Shown here piece after piece: positions 8,006 through 17,995 of a stretch of DNA of 41,619 nucleotides. Position 1 is the stretch's first letter, and every line of letters starts with the position of its first letter. The stretch spans positions 1 to 41,619 of the forward strand of contig JAHRHA010000057.1 in NCBI GenBank assembly GCA_020027875.1. Direction: 5' to 3'. A model generated the notes under the pieces. It saw only the letters and a list, made by a program, of their open reading frames with translations, was not told the origin of the DNA and did no database searches. The stretch comes from Micromonosporaceae bacterium (GTDB taxonomy: Bacteria; Actinomycetota; Actinomycetes; Mycobacteriales; Micromonosporaceae). A program made the translations under genes and the position numbers.

Positions 8006-8812
8006 ATGGTAGACATCGATGCCGCGATCGGCTACGTCGTCGCGCGCGGTGACTCCGTAGATCGCGCCCACCTGTCCTTCCTGCGAACGGGTGCGCCCCC
8101 GGCGGAGGAGATATTCGAGCACGTCGAGATGGGTCAGATGCCCACCGGCGGCTGGCCGGCGCAGTGGGGTGGCGACGTGGCCTCCATCGACGCCACCTGC
8201 TTCCGGCTGGCCGAACTCGACGGCCTTGCCGGCGTTGCCGGCCTCGGCCGGACATCGGCGATGCGTGCGCTGGACTGGCTCGCCAACCGGCAGCGGCTCG
8301 ACGGCTTCTGGGAGGAGGACCCGGCGCTGCGGGACTCCGCGCCGCCGTGGGCGATGCCGGGCGATCTCGAGGCGCGCTTCTACTTGACAGTCAATGCGGC
8401 CTTCTGGCTCGCGGTGGCCGCCGTCGATGCGGGTCCGTCGGACGTGTACGCCGGCCCGCTCGCCCAGGCCGCGCGGGCGATTCTCGACTCGCTCGACGAC
8501 CACGGCTCGTGGCCCGGCTTTCTCGTCTCCGGCTGGCTCGCCGGGGCGGTGCTGCACCGTACCGGGTGGTTCTACGAGTCCGCCCGGATCTTCGTGGTCC
8601 TCGGCGACCGGGTGAGGACGATGTCCGCCGCGGACGCTGCCTGGATGCTCGCCGCACTGCGCCGCGCGGGCGTCACCCCGGACGACTCCCTGACGGCGGC
8701 CGCGCGGCAGCGACTCACCGAGTTGCAGCGCCCCGACGGGGCCTGGCCGAGCGACGACGCGCCCGCCTTCGACGTCCACACGACGCTCACCGCCCTCCGC
8801 GCCCTCCGCTAG
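8006..8812 (+). CDS. Prenyltransferase/squalene-cyclase repeat protein
   Basis: A 268-residue protein with the alpha-alpha toroid repeats of terpene cyclases and prenyltransferases. QW-like motifs occur near residues 48-56 (GGWPAQWGG), about 94-101 (RLDGFWEE), about 168 (HGSWPGFLVSGW) and at the end (DGAWPSDD, then FDVHTTLTALRAL). At 268 residues it is much shorter than squalene-hopene cyclase (over 600). I do not see the catalytic DXDD of class II cyclases, so enzyme activity is doubtful. There is no signal peptide. It lies 69 bases after moeZ. A conserved gene of unknown function holds the same place in mycobacteria (Rv3205c), but I cannot say they are homologous. Confidence 0.8.
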   Translation: MVDIDAAIGYVVARGDSVDRAHLSFLRTGAPPAEEIFEHVEMGQMPTGGWPAQWGGDVASIDATCFRLAELDGLAGVAGLGRTSAMRALDWLANRQRLDGFWEEDPALRDSAPPWAMPGDLEARFYLTVNAAFWLAVAAVDAGPSDVYAGPLAQAARAILDSLDDHGSWPGFLVSGWLAGAVLHRTGWFYESARIFVVLGDRVRTMSAADAAWMLAALRRAGVTPDDSLTAAARQRLTELQRPDGAWPSDDAPAFDVHTTLTALRALR

Positions 8813-8822
8813 CCCGCTCCAT

Positions 8823-8898
8823 CGTCGATCATGACCTGGAGGTCATGATCGACGCGTTTTCGCGACGGTCAGAACGTGATCACGGCGATCTTGGGGCG
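8823..8898 (+). repeat. Intergenic palindromic repeat, copy A
   Basis: Perfect 15-base arms CGTCGATCATGACCT and its complement lie at 8823-8837 and 8840-8854 with a 2-base loop. A conserved tail follows with TTTCGCGACGGTCAG and GATCTTGGGGCGG. It fills the gap between the convergent cyclase-like and proA genes and may act as a bidirectional terminator. Related copies are at 29581 and 35754, with partial copies at 84 and 11781. Confidence 0.85.
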
Positions 8899-8899
8899 G

Positions 8900-10156
8900 T
8901 CAGGGCCGGGTGTGGCCGTCGCCGACGATGACGTACTTCGTCGAGGTGAGCTCGGGCAGGCCCATCGGCCCGCGGGCGTGCAGCTTCTGGGTCGAGATGC
9001 CGATCTCGGCGCCGAAACCGAACTCTCCGCCGTCGGTGAAGCGGGTGGAGGCGTTCACGGCGACCGCCGCGGCATCCACCTCGGCGACGAAGCGCCGGGC
9101 GGCCGGCTGCGATCCGGTGACGATCGCCTCCGTATGCCCGGACCCATACTGTCTGATGTGGACAATCGCGGCATCCAGCGATGGGACCACGGCGGCCGAA
9201 AGGTCCAGGGACAGGTACTCGGCGGCGTAGTCCGACTCGTCCGCTTCGGTTACCGGCACGCCCGCAGCGGCGCCGGCTGCCACCACCGAAGCATCGCCGT
9301 GCACGGTCACGCCAGCGTCGCGTAACGCCGGCAGCGCCATCGCGAGGAACCCGCCCGCGACCTTCTCGTGGACCAGCAACGACTCGGCCGCGTTGCATAC
9401 CGACGGCCGGGACGTCTTCGCGTTGAGCAGGATCTCCAGAGCCATACCGAGGTCCGCCGCCTCGTCGACGTAGACGTGGCAGTTGCCCACGCCGGTCTCG
9501 ATCACCGGCACCGTCGACTCCTCTACCACGGAGCGGATGAGGTCCGCCCCACCACGCGGGATCAGGACGTCGACGACGCCCCGAGCCCGCATCAGTTCCT
9601 TGGCTGACTCCCGCGAGGTCGCGTCGATCAGCTGGATGGTGTCTGGCGGCAGGCCCACGGCGGCGATCGCGGCGCGGAGTACCTCGACTATCGCCGCGTT
9701 GGAAGTGCGTGCGGTCGACGAACCGCGCAGTAGGACCGCGTTGCCCGACTTGAGGCAGAGCCCAGCCGCATCGGCGGTAACATTGGGGCGCGCCTCGTAG
9801 ATGATGCCGACCACGCCCAACGGCACCCGGACCTGGCGCAGTTCCAGTCCGTTGGGCAGTACCGAGCCGCGCAGCACCTCGCCCACGGGGTCCGGCAGCC
9901 CGGCCACCTGGCGCAGCCCATCGGCCATACCTGCCACGCGTTTCGGGTCGAGGCACAGCCGGTCCACGAGGTGGTCGGGGGTGTCGGCTGACCGCGCTCG
10001 GGCCACGTCCTCAGCGTTCGCCGCCAAGATCTCGGCGGTACGGGCATGAAGTGCGTCGGCCATGGCCAAGAGGGCGCCGTCTTTGGTACGCCGGCTCGCC
10101 GTGGCCAGCATGGTGGCCGCCTCTCTGGCCTTCCGCCCTTGATCAGCGACGCTCAT
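8900..10156 (-). CDS. proA: Glutamate-5-semialdehyde dehydrogenase (gamma-glutamyl phosphate reductase)
   Basis: A 418-residue ProA of normal family length. It reduces gamma-glutamyl phosphate to glutamate-5-semialdehyde with NADPH, the second step of proline synthesis, in the cytosol. Family signatures include the [20 protein letters not shown] segment (121-140), [11 protein letters not shown] (about 197-207) and [16 protein letters not shown] (about 216-231). The catalytic cysteine is Cys254 in [11 protein letters not shown], and [21 protein letters not shown] forms the C-terminal signature. It follows proB on the same strand after 30 bases, so the pair is a proBA operon. Its stop codon directly abuts repeat copy A. 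Confidence 0.97.
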   Translation of the reverse strand: MSVADQGRKAREAATMLATASRRTKDGALLAMADALHARTAEILAANAEDVARARSADTPDHLVDRLCLDPKRVAGMADGLRQVAGLPDPVGEVLRGSVLPNGLELRQVRVPLGVVGIIYEARPNVTADAAGLCLKSGNAVLLRGSSTARTSNAAIVEVLRAAIAAVGLPPDTIQLIDATSRESAKELMRARGVVDVLIPRGGADLIRSVVEESTVPVIETGVGNCHVYVDEAADLGMALEILLNAKTSRPSVCNAAESLLVHEKVAGGFLAMALPALRDAGVTVHGDASVVAAGAAAGVPVTEADESDYAAEYLSLDLSAAVVPSLDAAIVHIRQYGSGHTEAIVTGSQPAARRFVAEVDAAAVAVNASTRFTDGGEFGFGAEIGISTQKLHARGPMGLPELTSTKYVIVGDGHTRP

Positions 10157-10186
10157 GTCGGGCTACTTTCGCTCGTATCTGACAGC

Positions 10187-11314
10187 TCACAGCAGGACGA
10201 GATCGTCGCGGTGGACGACCTCCTTTTCGTACCCGGGCCCAAGCTCGGCGGCGAGGTCTGGCGTCGACCGTCCGAGCAGTCCCGGTAGTTCGCCGGCGTC
10301 GTAGTTGACGAGCCCGCGTGCGACCGGCCGTCCGTCCGGGTCCACGAGGTCGACCGGGTCGCCCGCGGCAAATCGGCCATCGACGCCGGTAATTCCCGCC
10401 GCGAGCAGCGAGGCGCGGCGCGAGACGACCGCCCGGACCGCACCAAGGTCGAGGTGCAGCCGGCCCCGCGGCGAGGTGGCGTGAGCGAGCCAGAACAGGC
10501 GCGCGGCCGGCCGTTCCCGGATCGGGTGGAACAGGGTGCCCACCGGCTCGCCCGTCAGCGCGTCGGCGACGAGCGCAGCCGACGTCAGGAGCACCGGAAT
10601 CCCCGCACCGGTGGCGATGCGCGCCGCCTCGATCTTGGTCACCATCCCGCCCGTACCCAGGCCGGCCCGGCCGATGCGGCCGATCGCTACGCCCGCGAGG
10701 TCGTCCTCGCTGCGAACCTCGTCGATGCGGCGGGCGCCGGCTCGGATCGGGTCGCCGGTGTAGAGCCCGTCCACGTCCGAGAGCAACACGAGCAGGTCGG
10801 CGTGGACGAGCGCGGCTACCAGCGCAGCGATCCGGTCGTTGTCGCCAAACCGGATCTCCTCTGTGGCGACCGTGTCGTTCTCGTTGACGATCGGAACTGT
10901 GTGGAGGTCGAGCAGGCGGCGCAGGGTGCGGTAGGCGTTGCGGTAGTGCGCCCGTCGGGTGACGTCGTCGACCGTGAGCAGGATCTGGCCGACAGGACGG
11001 CCGTGGCGGCCGAACGACTCGGTGTACGCGCGCATGAGCAGCCCCTGACCGACGCTCGCCGCCGCCTGCTGAGTGGCGAGGTCGCGGGGACGGGCCCTGA
11101 GGCCGAGTGGGGCTAGCCCAGCGGCGATCGCGCCGGAGGAGACGAGCACGACTTCGCGACCGTCGTCGCAGTGCCGGGCGAGCGCGTTGACCAAGGCGTC
11201 GACGCAGCCCAGGTCCAGTCCGCCGTGAGTCGTAGTGAGCGAGGACGAACCGACTTTGACAACGACCCGTCTGGCCGCCGTGACGATCTCTTCCCGCGCG
11301 GTGCTCACCTGCAC
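10187..11314 (-). CDS. proB: Glutamate 5-kinase with PUA domain
   Basis: A 375-residue ProB, which phosphorylates glutamate on the gamma-carboxyl with ATP as the first committed step of proline synthesis. The amino-acid kinase domain starts RRVVVKVGSSSLT, with VLVSSGAIAAG, VPIVNENDTVA and FGDNDRIAALVAAL for glutamate and ATP binding and GTGGMVTKIEAARIA near residue 215. A C-terminal PUA domain begins near residue 285 (GRLHLDLGAVRAVVSR). Such kinases are usually inhibited by proline. The start is GTG 11314, or GTG 11308 two codons in; no strong ribosome site distinguishes them. An 18-base repeat array lies directly upstream, between this gene and the divergent alkyltransferase-like gene. Confidence 0.96.
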   Translation of the reverse strand: MQVSTAREEIVTAARRVVVKVGSSSLTTTHGGLDLGCVDALVNALARHCDDGREVVLVSSGAIAAGLAPLGLRARPRDLATQQAAASVGQGLLMRAYTESFGRHGRPVGQILLTVDDVTRRAHYRNAYRTLRRLLDLHTVPIVNENDTVATEEIRFGDNDRIAALVAALVHADLLVLLSDVDGLYTGDPIRAGARRIDEVRSEDDLAGVAIGRIGRAGLGTGGMVTKIEAARIATGAGIPVLLTSAALVADALTGEPVGTLFHPIRERPAARLFWLAHATSPRGRLHLDLGAVRAVVSRRASLLAAGITGVDGRFAAGDPVDLVDPDGRPVARGLVNYDAGELPGLLGRSTPDLAAELGPGYEKEVVHRDDLVLL

Positions 11315-11350
11315 TCAGCCATTCTCGCCGGTGGCTGCCTTCGGCCCGTC

Positions 11351-11420
11351 GACGCTCCCGCATTTTGAGTCGCTTCCACATGGTGAGTCGCTCCCGCATG
11401 GTGAGTCGCTTCCACATGCT
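11351..11420. repeat. 18-bp tandem repeat array upstream of proB
   Basis: Three 18-base units begin at 11367, 11385 and 11403 (GAGTCGCTTCCACATGGT, with TT/CC and A/G variants), with a decayed fourth at 11351-11366. The array occupies most of the divergent region between proB and the alkyltransferase-like gene. It is open in several frames on both strands, but I see no gene in it. Confidence 0.85.
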
Positions 11421-11438
11421 GGTGTCGAGCCGCGCCCC

Positions 11439-11444
11439 TACGCT
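11439..11444 (+). promoter_or_regulatory. Putative -10 element TACGCT, leaderless
   Basis: TACGCT ends six bases before the ATG at 11451 and no ribosome site is present, which fits a leaderless transcript of the alkyltransferase-like gene. Confidence 0.4.
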
Positions 11445-11450
11445 CCCCCT

Positions 11451-11801
11451 ATGCCTCCCGCAGCGCGCCACGACTCGTATGACCCGGCCGCCTACGTCGA
11501 GGCTGTGCTCGACCTGGTGGAGCAGATCCCGCCGGGCCGGGTCATGTCGTACGGCGCGATCGCCGAGTACCTGTACGGGACGTACGGCCGTGGTTCGGCC
11601 CGCCGGGTCGGCACGATCATGGCGCAGTACGGCGGTCCGGTGCCCTGGCACCGCGTCGTCACCGGCGGCGGGCGTACGCCGCCCGGCCATGAGGCGGAGG
11701 CTCGTCGGCGTCTGGAGTCCGAGGGCGTCACGTTTCGCGGCTCACGGGTAACCATGGCCGACTATGCGTGGTGGCCCTCGTCAAGATCCCGGCGATCATG
11801 A
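11451..11801 (+). CDS. Alkyltransferase-like protein (ATL), MGMT DNA-binding domain
   Basis: A 116-residue protein matching only the C-terminal DNA-binding domain of O6-alkylguanine-DNA alkyltransferase. The helix-turn-helix and Arg-finger region (MSYGAIAEYLYGTYGRGSAR, about 32-51) is present. The methyl-acceptor motif PCHR is replaced by PWHR (Trp66), which defines ATL proteins. These bind O6-alkylguanine without repairing it and direct the lesion to nucleotide excision repair. The ATG at 11451 starts the domain; the longer open frame upstream runs through the repeat array. An MGMT-like gene (Rv3204) lies at the same place in the mycobacterial locus. The last codons overlap the left arm of a terminator-like inverted repeat. 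Confidence 0.92.
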   Translation: MPPAARHDSYDPAAYVEAVLDLVEQIPPGRVMSYGAIAEYLYGTYGRGSARRVGTIMAQYGGPVPWHRVVTGGGRTPPGHEAEARRRLESEGVTFRGSRVTMADYAWWPSSRSRRS

Positions 11802-11820
11802 GCTGACCGACGGGATCTTG
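11782..11820. terminator. Bidirectional terminator-like inverted repeat
   Basis: CAAGATCCCG at 11782-11791 pairs perfectly with CGGGATCTTG at 11811-11820 across a 19-base loop. It separates two convergent genes, and its left arm lies within the last codons of the ATL gene. The left half matches, in reverse, the tail of the palindromic repeat family (CGGTCAGCTCATGATCG). Confidence 0.6.
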
Positions 11821-11828
11821 GGGCGGGG

Positions 11829-13265
11829 TCAAGTGCAGAGCATGCCTACGCCGCCGCGGCGCGGGTCGCCGGCCGCGCCGGACCGCCCGACCGCGCTCAC
11901 GCCGCCGAAGTAGTGGCTGGTGTGGTCCCACTGGTTGATCACAAACCCGGCGCCGGCGAGGGCGGTGAGCTCCTCCTCCGGGTAGCCGGGCTCGGCCTGC
12001 ACGATCGCCTGCGCATCCGGCATGTCATCGGCGACCGGATGGAACCGGGGCGCCGCGATCGCGTCGGTAGTGCTCTGTCCGTCGATGAGCACGCCGATCA
12101 GGGTGCCGATGAGAGCGGTACGGATGCGTGACGCACCGGCCGATCCGGCGGCGAGCGCGAGCCCACCTCGGGAGTCCACGACGACAAGCGGGCACATGTT
12201 GGACGGCATGCGCTGGCCGGGCCCGAGATCCGGGCTGCTCAGCTCACCTTCGCCGAGCATCGAGTTGAGGTTGAAGCCGTGGCCGGGCACCCAGACGCCG
12301 GAGCCGATGCCGAGTGTCAACGTGATCACGCAGGCGTTGCGGTCGGCGTCGACGACCGAGATGTTCGAGGTGTTGCCGAGCCCACGGCCGGAGACCAGGA
12401 GTGCCTTGGCCAGGGCGACCGCTCGGCGACCCCGCCGCATCGTGGCCAGCCGCGGCGGCAGCGAAGCAATGGTCGCGATGGTGGCGTTGAAGTCGGTGCG
12501 TGCGGAGACGGTGTGCCCGGCCATCCGGGCGGCCGCGACGGGCACATTGGCCACCCGGTACGCCGCCATGTCGTCCGGTCCGAGGCAGCCGCCCGCCTCG
12601 CGTACGGCGTCGACCGTAAGCTTGCCGATCGGACCGGTGTAGAAGGCCGCGGGGCCCTGTTCGGCCAGGATCGTCAGGGCCTTATCGAGGCCAGGGTGGT
12701 GTAGCAGGTCGCCGCCCTGCAGGAGCCGCCCGCCGGGGGCGTATATGCCCGCGCCGTCGCCCGGGATGAGCGCCGGCGCCACGGAGAGCAGCGTGCGGGC
12801 CTGCGCTGTCGGCAGGATGACACCGCTGGAAGCCAGCGTTATCGCGGGCTCGACCACTCGCTGCCAGGGGAGCCGCCCCCAGCGTCGGTGGACCTCACCC
12901 GCCCCGGCAGGGATCCCGGGTACGGCCACGGACGGGCCACCGATCATGTAGTGCATAGGCAGGTCGCCGAACGAAACCTCGATCGGAACCATGGGATCGG
13001 GCTTCATATCGTCGTCTAGACCCGGCACCGCACAGAAGAAGTCGAGGCAGGTCACGGTGGACGTGGCGGCGTCGTAGTAGGTGGCGAACCCGCCGCCGCC
13101 GATGCCGGTGAGGATGCTCTCAGAGACGCAGCAGGTGAGCATCGCGGCCACGGCGGCGTCCGCCGCCGAGCCCCCCGCCGCGAGGGTACGCAGGCCGACC
13201 TCGGCGGTGGCTGGATGGCCCGCCGCCACTCCTGCCTTGAGCCCTGCCGCGACCCCTTGCGTCAC
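11829..13265 (-). CDS. Gamma-glutamyltransferase family protein
   Basis: A 478-residue member of the gamma-glutamyltranspeptidase Ntn-hydrolase family. The N-terminal part has GHPATAEVGLRTLAAGGSAADAAVAAML and TGIGGGGF, typical of the large subunit. The predicted autocleavage Thr is in GLGNTSNISVVDADRNA (about residue 298), after which come VPGHGFNLNSMLGEG and the substrate segment PSNMCPLVV. It is somewhat short for the family (about 530-580). No signal peptide is evident, unlike secreted enzymes, so the substrate may be cytosolic. The GTG at 13265 is preceded by a GAGG-containing stretch; a GTG at 13322 adds 19 residues without a ribosome site. It converges on the ATL gene. Confidence 0.88.
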   Translation of the reverse strand: MTQGVAAGLKAGVAAGHPATAEVGLRTLAAGGSAADAAVAAMLTCCVSESILTGIGGGGFATYYDAATSTVTCLDFFCAVPGLDDDMKPDPMVPIEVSFGDLPMHYMIGGPSVAVPGIPAGAGEVHRRWGRLPWQRVVEPAITLASSGVILPTAQARTLLSVAPALIPGDGAGIYAPGGRLLQGGDLLHHPGLDKALTILAEQGPAAFYTGPIGKLTVDAVREAGGCLGPDDMAAYRVANVPVAAARMAGHTVSARTDFNATIATIASLPPRLATMRRGRRAVALAKALLVSGRGLGNTSNISVVDADRNACVITLTLGIGSGVWVPGHGFNLNSMLGEGELSSPDLGPGQRMPSNMCPLVVVDSRGGLALAAGSAGASRIRTALIGTLIGVLIDGQSTTDAIAAPRFHPVADDMPDAQAIVQAEPGYPEEELTALAGAGFVINQWDHTSHYFGGVSAVGRSGAAGDPRRGGVGMLCT

Positions 13266-13373
13266 CCTGTCCTCACCCTCTCCGTCAGCCGCCCGGCGCT
13301 GCCGGGCCGAGATCCATGTCACGGTGATGCGGGCAGCGTAGACCGCCTAACCCCGGCCCGGTGGGATTGCGGC

Positions 13374-13379
13374 TACCAT
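13374..13379 (+). promoter_or_regulatory. Putative -10 element TACCAT, leaderless
   Basis: TACCAT ends eight bases before the ATG at 13388, and no Shine-Dalgarno sequence is visible, so the symporter gene may be leaderless. This favours ATG 13388 over the in-frame GTG at 13361, which would lie upstream of the -10. Confidence 0.4.
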
Positions 13380-13387
13380 CCGCGACC

Positions 13388-14824
13388 ATGGCCACCTTTG
13401 GCGGCGCCCAAAAAAAGGGCACATCACCCTCCGATGCCACAATCGCAGCAGCAACGGCGACCGACGCTCCCCGGCGGCTGTCGAAGAAGGTACGGATCGG
13501 GTACGCCACGGGTTCGCTCGTCACCGGAGCCTTCGGCACCGTGCCGGGCCTGCTGTTGCTGCCCTACCTCACCGACACGCTGGGGGTGGCGGCGGGCCTC
13601 GCTGGCCTGCTGGTGCTGCTGCCGAAGGCGTGGGACGTGTTGGTCAACCCGGTAGCGGGGAGGCTGTCCGACCGCACCCGCACCCGCTGGGGAGCGCGTA
13701 GACCGTACCTGCTCGTGGCCGGGTTCGCCCTAGCGGTGCTGTTCGCCTCGATCTTCGCGGGCGTCTATACCGGCGGCGCCGGCGCGCTGTGGGTCTGTGC
13801 CGCGTTCCTCGCCACGGCGACGGCGTTCGCGTTCTTTCAGGTGCCCTACGTGGCCATGCCGGCCGAGATGACCGAGGGTACGGATCTGACCGACCCGTAC
13901 GGCGAGCGTACCCGCATGATGACCTGGCGGGTCGCGTTCCTGGCGCTGACGATCCTCGTATCCGGAGCGATCGCGCCCATCATCGTAAGGCAGTTCGGCG
14001 GCGGCATTCCCGGGCACCGGGCCATGGGTGTGTTCATCGCGCTCATGATGATCGTCGGTACGATCACGGTCTTCCATCTCACTCGGGATGCCGCCACCGG
14101 TGTGTTCGTGGAGAGTGAGAGGACTCTGCGCGCCCAGCTTCGGGTGGCCGCACAGAACAAGCCATTCCGGGTCCTGGTCGCGTGCTTCGTCGCCCAGGCG
14201 GCCGGCGTCGCCGCCATGCTCGCCGGCGTCCAGTACTTCGCCGATCATGTCCTGCACGATCATGACGCGACCACGTTGCTCTTCGTCTGCGTGGTCGGCC
14301 CGGCCATCCTGGTCATGCCTGTGTGGAACCGGATCGGGGCGCGCATCGGGAAGCTCAAGGGCTACGTCGCGGCGTCGCTCACCCTCACCATCGGAACCTT
14401 CGCCCTGGTGGCCGCCCCGCTGCTGGCGGTGGCCGCGGTCTATGTGATCGTCGGGATGATCGGCGTGGGGTACGCGGGGCAGCAGCTGTTCGGGCTGGCG
14501 ATGCTGCCCGACTGCATCGCCTACGACGAGGCGCGCACCGGCCGGCGCCAGGCCGGCGTCTTCACCGGCCTGTGGACCGCGGGCGAGACGTTCGGCCTCG
14601 CCCTCGGTCCCGGCATCTTCGGCGCCACCCTGCAGGTGTTCGGCTATATGCCGAGTACGTCCGGCGCGGCGGCACCGCAGACCGGGACGGCCGAGCTAGG
14701 CGTGCTCCTCGGCTTCACCGTGGTGCCCGGCATCGTCGTCGGGCTGGCGCTGCTGTTCCTCCGGGCGTACGACCTGTCGGCAGATCGCCTCGCTGGCATG
14801 GTTACGGCGCCGGCCGCCCACTGA
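13388..14824 (+). CDS. MFS transporter of the GPH/MelB (MFS_2) type
   Basis: A 478-residue inner-membrane transporter with about 12 hydrophobic segments. After a polar N-terminus of about 30 residues, the sequence KVRIGYATGSLVTGAFGTVPGLLLLPYLTDTLG begins TM1. The loop GRLSDRTRTRWGARRPYL between TM2 and TM3 is the GPH-family signature seen in melibiose and glucuronide symporters. FFQVPYVAMPAEMT and the central NKPFRVLVA segment also fit. Such proteins co-transport sugars with Na+ or H+, but the substrate cannot be inferred here. A trehalose synthase gene lies two genes away, so a disaccharide is possible but unproven. A terminator-like hairpin follows immediately. Confidence 0.88.
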   Translation: MATFGGAQKKGTSPSDATIAAATATDAPRRLSKKVRIGYATGSLVTGAFGTVPGLLLLPYLTDTLGVAAGLAGLLVLLPKAWDVLVNPVAGRLSDRTRTRWGARRPYLLVAGFALAVLFASIFAGVYTGGAGALWVCAAFLATATAFAFFQVPYVAMPAEMTEGTDLTDPYGERTRMMTWRVAFLALTILVSGAIAPIIVRQFGGGIPGHRAMGVFIALMMIVGTITVFHLTRDAATGVFVESERTLRAQLRVAAQNKPFRVLVACFVAQAAGVAAMLAGVQYFADHVLHDHDATTLLFVCVVGPAILVMPVWNRIGARIGKLKGYVAASLTLTIGTFALVAAPLLAVAAVYVIVGMIGVGYAGQQLFGLAMLPDCIAYDEARTGRRQAGVFTGLWTAGETFGLALGPGIFGATLQVFGYMPSTSGAAAPQTGTAELGVLLGFTVVPGIVVGLALLFLRAYDLSADRLAGMVTAPAAH

Positions 14825-14825
14825 G

Positions 14826-14875
14826 ATCTTGGCGCCGAGAGGTCGCCAGGCAGGGCAGCCCTTCAGCGCCAAGAT
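14826..14875 (+). terminator. Terminator-like inverted repeat after the MFS_2 gene
   Basis: ATCTTGGCGC at 14826-14835 pairs perfectly with GCGCCAAGAT at 14866-14875 across a 30-base loop, starting at the stop codon. There is no U-tract. The ATCTTGG arm resembles those at 11814 and 35430. Confidence 0.55.
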
Positions 14876-15007
14876 TCACGGCGACGCGCCGACGCACAGC
14901 GACGCGCCGGTGGGGGACTCCCGGATGTCGGCCGGTGCAAGTAGCGTGAGAGCGCGCCGACGGCGGGTCGTCTGCGACTCTACGAACTCCCGGTTGAAGG
15001 GGCACTG

Positions 15008-15454
15008 GTGACCACGTCATCTCCCGACCTGGATCGCAAGGTCCGGCAACTCGACAACGATGTCCATGCAGTTTACGAGATGATCACCAAGGTCCACGGG
15101 ACGCTGCAGCTGCACACGACCCGCTTGGATGGCATCGATGCCGGCCTCGGAGAAATGAACACGCGCCTCGATACAGTGGAGACGCGACTCGATACAGTGG
15201 AGACGCGCCTCGATACAGTGGAGACGCGCCTCGGCGGTGTGGAGACGCGCCTCGGCGGTGTGGAGACCGGCCTGGTCGGTGTGGAGACGCGCCTCGGCGG
15301 TGTGGAGACCGGCCTGGTCGGTGTGGAGACGCGCCTCGGCGGTGTGGAGACCGGCGTGGTCGGTGTGGAGACGCGCCTCGGCGGTGTGGAGACCGGCCTG
15401 GTCGGCGTTGGCACCAAGGTGGATGAGGTCCTCCGTCGCTTGCCGGCCGCGTGA
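15008..15454 (+). CDS. Heptad-repeat coiled-coil protein
   Basis: A 148-residue protein of unknown function dominated by a coiled coil. Residues 1-51 carry looser heptads (LDRKVRQLDNDVHAVYEMITKV). Residues 52-135 are twelve exact seven-residue repeats, TRLDTVE changing to TRLGGVE alternating with TGLVGVE, followed by KVDEVLRRLPAA. Hydrophobic L and V fall at positions a/d. No signal peptide or membrane segment is present. The GTG at 15008 has a GAAGG site upstream. Its stop is three bases from the stop of the convergent treS gene. The repeat count is likely to vary between strains. It may be a filament or scaffold protein, but that is inference. Confidence 0.8.
   Translation: MTTSSPDLDRKVRQLDNDVHAVYEMITKVHGTLQLHTTRLDGIDAGLGEMNTRLDTVETRLDTVETRLDTVETRLGGVETRLGGVETGLVGVETRLGGVETGLVGVETRLGGVETGVVGVETRLGGVETGLVGVGTKVDEVLRRLPAA
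15161..15412 (+). repeat. 21-bp tandem repeat (12 units) coding heptads
   Basis: Twelve 21-base units are in frame with the coiled-coil gene. The first three are nearly identical (TRLDTVE), then the array alternates between two types, giving a 42-base higher-order period (TRLGGVE, TGLVGVE). This pattern indicates expansion by unequal exchange or slippage. Confidence 0.92.
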
Positions 15455-15457
15455 CGG

Positions 15458-17308
<1,851 letters not shown>

Positions 17309-17492
17309 GGTGGGGTACTCCTCGGACAGGGGAGGGCAGGGGTTTCGAGTGGGTCTCCACCATTACGACCCCGGAGTGGCTATGGGATCAGGGGCAAACG
17401 GACAGAATTGACCCGCGTACGGACCGGCAACGTCGTCCGAAGGATGGCTTGCGCTACGCGCTGGTACGGGCAGCGAGTCAACGCATCTAGAG

Positions 17493-17507
17493 TGAGAACA
17501 ATTCGCA
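17493..17507. promoter_or_regulatory. Zur/Fur-like box
   Basis: TGAGAACAATTCGCA is a 7-1-7 imperfect palindrome and agrees at 10 of 15 positions with the actinobacterial Zur consensus TGAAAATGATTTTCA as I know it. It lies 16 bases before the ATG of a truncated reading frame, where a repressor would block transcription. Binding is inferred. Confidence 0.4.
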
Positions 17508-17523
17508 TTAAAAGGGGTACCCG

Positions 17524-17652
17524 ATGACGGCCGCGATGCCCGCGCGCGGCGTACCGGCGGCGCAGGTGCTCGCCGAGATCGAGGCCCTGCGCCGGGTGGA
17601 CCTGCCGACGCATGGTGGCCCTGCAACGCCCCACCTAAAACGCCCAACCTAG
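17524..17652 (+). pseudogene. N-terminal remnant of a PLP-dependent decarboxylase-like gene
   Basis: A 42-codon frame, MTAAMPARGVPAAQVLAE then IEALRRVDLPTHGG, stops at 17652. The segment up to THGG resembles the start of the PLP-dependent decarboxylase / sphingosine-phosphate-lyase-like proteins of actinomycetes, which continue for some 400 more residues. After THGG the sequence is unrelated and ends. The start has GGGG eight bases upstream and a Zur-like box before it, so the expression signals survive but the gene body is gone. The next gene begins 95 bases later and is unrelated. The family assignment is from memory of N-terminal sequence only. Confidence 0.45.
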
Positions 17653-17746
17653 TAATTGCCGGGCGCCGCAAGGTCGGCACTGAACCGATCGGCTCGATGC
17701 GAGCGACAGGGGGGTGAGACCAGAGCGCCACGAGAAGGGGATTTGC

Positions 17747-17995
17747 ATGGATCACAGCACCTTGCGTCGCGTCGCCGCGGCGGCAATGCTGGCCTTGACC
17801 GGCCTCACCGTCTATCTGATCGGCGGTGCCGGGACGGCGCAAGCCGGTGCGGCGAATGTCCGCGCTGAGGGGATGTCCCGACCGCAAGGCGCAGCAGAGC
17901 AAGCGATGTGGCGCGCCAGCCCCGACGGCGATGCGCACCGCGGCGACGCCGGACAGAGAACACCAACAAACGCCGCGACCGACCCCGACCATTGA
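17747..17995 (+). CDS. Small secreted hypothetical protein
   Basis: An 82-residue protein. The N-terminus is a signal peptide: MDHSTLRR, a hydrophobic core AAAAMLALTGLTVYLIGGAG and an Ala-rich cleavage region (TAQAGAAN) near residue 33. The mature part is only about 48 residues, polar, with no cysteines and no recognisable domain (EQAMWRASPDGDAHRGDAG). The ATG at 17747 has a GAAGGGGA site upstream; the frame is open 11 codons further back. It stands alone between the decarboxylase remnant and adnA. I cannot assign a function. Confidence 0.6.
   Translation: MDHSTLRRVAAAAMLALTGLTVYLIGGAGTAQAGAANVRAEGMSRPQGAAEQAMWRASPDGDAHRGDAGQRTPTNAATDPDH

Noticed and set aside
10143..11690. Minus-strand open frame of 515 codons across proB and the ATL gene
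   Set aside because: Arg-rich translation in a frame offset from proB, passing through the 18-bp array and the ATL gene. Both real genes are clear in other frames.
17653..17746. Possible c-di-AMP or other riboswitch before the small secreted protein
   Set aside because: A few short complementary stretches exist (for example GGTC and GACC), but I could not match the conserved core of a known riboswitch.
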